From Streptomyces diastatochromogenes (GTDB taxonomy: Bacteria > Actinomycetota > Actinomycetes > Streptomycetales > Streptomycetaceae): a DNA stretch of 41,769 nucleotides. The notes beneath the pieces were generated by a model that ran no database searches, had not been told where the DNA came from, and saw only the letters and a program-made list of their open reading frames with translations. The position numbers and the translations under genes were made by a program. Where the stretch lies: the NCBI GenBank assembly GCA_001550305.1, contig LRTP01000417.1, positions 1-41,769 of the forward strand. Direction: 5' to 3'. Positions 40,756 through 41,769 of this stretch are shown here, piece by piece; positions within the stretch are counted from its first letter, which is position 1, and each line of letters starts with the position of its first letter.

Positions 40756-41712
40756 GTGCGGGTCGGTGTGATGATCGGGCCGGAGCGTGGGGACTCCGCG
40801 CGCAAGGTCGCGCGGATGATCGACGACGTGACCTGGGCGGAGCGGGCGGGCCTCGACACCGCCTGGGTGCCCCAGATCCCCACGGACTTCGACGCGTTGA
40901 CGGCCGTGGCCCTGATGGGCGCGCGGACCGAGCGGATCGAGATCGGGACCGCGGTCGTACCGCTGCAGACACAGCACCCGATCGCCCTCGCGCGCCAGGC
41001 GCTGTCCGCACAGGGCGCCGCGAACGGGCGGCTCGCCCTGGGCCTCGGACCCTCCCACCACTGGATCGTCCAGGACATGCTCGGACTGCCCTACGAGCGG
41101 CCCGCCGCCTTCACCCGTGACTATCTGGAGGTCCTGGACGCGGCGCTGCGCGGACCGGGCCCGGTCGATGTCGAGAACGGCACGTTCACCGTGCACAACC
41201 CGCTCGACCTCGGCCCCGTGGCCCCGCTTCCGGTGCTGCTCGCCGCGCTCGGCCCGGTCATGCTGGCACTCGCGGGCGAGCGGGCGGACGGGACCGTGCT
41301 GTGGATGGCCGACGAACGCGCGGTCGCCGACCACGTCGTACCCCGAATCACCAAGGCGGCGGACGGCGCGGGGCGTCCGGCGCCACGGATCGTCGCGGGC
41401 ATCCCGGTGTGTCTGTGCCGGCCCGGCGAGGTCGACGCGGCGCGCGAGCGGGCCAACCGGATCCTCGGGGAGGCCGAGATCTCGCCCAACTACCAGCGGC
41501 TCCTCGACTACGGCGACGCCCGGGACATCGGCGACCTGTGCGCGGCCGGTGACGAGAGGGCCATCGCGGCCCGCTTCCGGCGCTTCGCCGACGCCGGGGT
41601 CACCGATCTGTCGGTACGGCTGCTGCCGATCGGCGAGGGCCGCGAGGAACTGATCGCCTCCAAGCGCCGGACCCGTGAGGTGCTCGCCGGGATCGCGGCG
41701 GACTTCCGATGA
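40756..41712 (+). CDS. LLM-class flavin/F420-dependent oxidoreductase
   Basis: A 318-residue luciferase-like enzyme of the single-component type that uses F420 in many actinomycetes. The start is GTG 40756 after GGGAGG. The TIM-barrel core shows WAERAGLDTAWVPQ (27-40), the AVVPLQTQHP (65-74) strand, and GRLALGLGPSHHWIV (90-104). It could reduce an enoyl-CoA or ketone or act as a monooxygenase; flavin type cannot be read from sequence. The next gene's start overlaps the stop (ATGA). Confidence 0.87.
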   Translation: MRVGVMIGPERGDSARKVARMIDDVTWAERAGLDTAWVPQIPTDFDALTAVALMGARTERIEIGTAVVPLQTQHPIALARQALSAQGAANGRLALGLGPSHHWIVQDMLGLPYERPAAFTRDYLEVLDAALRGPGPVDVENGTFTVHNPLDLGPVAPLPVLLAALGPVMLALAGERADGTVLWMADERAVADHVVPRITKAADGAGRPAPRIVAGIPVCLCRPGEVDAARERANRILGEAEISPNYQRLLDYGDARDIGDLCAAGDERAIAARFRRFADAGVTDLSVRLLPIGEGREELIASKRRTREVLAGIAADFR

Positions 41713-41769
41713 CCACCGGCCCCGCGGCCACCGGCCCCGCGGCCACCGGCCCCGCGGCCACCGGCCCCG
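41709..41769 (+). CDS. Start of a gene cut by the window end, with TGPAA repeats
   Basis: ATG 41709 overlaps the LLM gene stop (ATGA), so a cotranscribed gene begins here. The visible 20 residues are MTTG followed by PAATG repeats encoded by a 15-bp tandem repeat. Nothing of the domain is seen, so no function is proposed. Confidence 0.65.
   Translation, partial: MTTGPAATGPAATGPAATGP
41715..41769. repeat. 15-bp tandem repeat at the right window edge
   Basis: The unit ACCGGCCCCGCGGCC occurs about 3.7 times without change, in frame with the new gene. Like the G run at position 1, it probably ended the assembly here. True repeat number is unknown. Confidence 0.85.

Overview
The DNA is very GC-rich, its codons end mostly in G or C, and genes commonly overlap by ATGA or GTGA. 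With the NarL-type and OmpR-type signalling genes, the many TetR/MarR regulators and the CoA-ester and F420 enzymes, this points to an actinomycete, most likely Streptomyces or a close relative (inference from style, not from a marker gene). No rRNA, tRNA, CRISPR array, insertion sequence or phage gene was recognised. Both ends run into low-complexity DNA (a G homopolymer at 1-19, a 15-bp tandem repeat at 41715-41769), as expected for a contig bounded by repeats.

Layout. 1-4288 is a regulatory block: a truncated NarL response regulator with its histidine kinase (minus), a TetR (minus), a MarR (plus) and an orphan OmpR-type regulator (plus). 4289-4758 is a gene-poor stretch with palindromes. 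4759-6152 encodes a [3Fe-4S] ferredoxin and its FAD-dependent reductase. From about 6200 to the right end the window is one large catabolic region for a hydrophobic carboxylic acid or isoprenoid/steroid-like compound. Its units are: a DapB-like reductase and a TetR (minus, 6213-8044); a seven-gene operon of CoA ligase, ACAD, APH-type kinase, quinone oxidoreductase, a second ACAD pair and a crotonase (plus, 8157-15613, ending in a strong hairpin); a minus operon TauD-like dioxygenase > SDR > CMD-family protein > Rieske oxygenase > small protein > amidohydrolase (20560-15700); a long plus operon SDR > ALDH > CoA-transferase > binding lipoprotein > ferredoxin > P450 > DUF35-thiolase fusion > alpha/beta hydrolase > DoxX > hydroxyacid dehydrogenase (20797-31167); a TetR; a short minus pair (crotonase, degenerate hydrolase); a KshB-like reductase (minus); and a plus series CoA ligase > amidohydrolase > CoA ligase > two-subunit B12 mutase > LLM flavoenzyme > next gene (34419-41769).

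The main discovery is a shared palindromic operator, GAGAAT-N3-ATTCTC, at the 5' ends of almost every catabolic unit: perfect at 8137, 18513, 20582 and 35968, one mismatch at 33256 and 34381, two at 7296, and a half-site at 20758. It ties about 30 genes into one regulon, most likely controlled by the TetR at 7364-8044. Within it, oxygenases (P450, Rieske, TauD-like) could functionalise the substrate; three CoA ligases and a class III CoA-transferase could activate acids; ACADs, crotonases, dehydrogenases and a DUF35-linked aldolase-like enzyme could shorten the skeleton; an APH-kinase/ACAD pair resembles the halves of ACAD10/ACAD11 and could remove a 4-hydroxyl group; and a B12 mutase could rearrange a branched product. 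The substrate cannot be read from the sequence.
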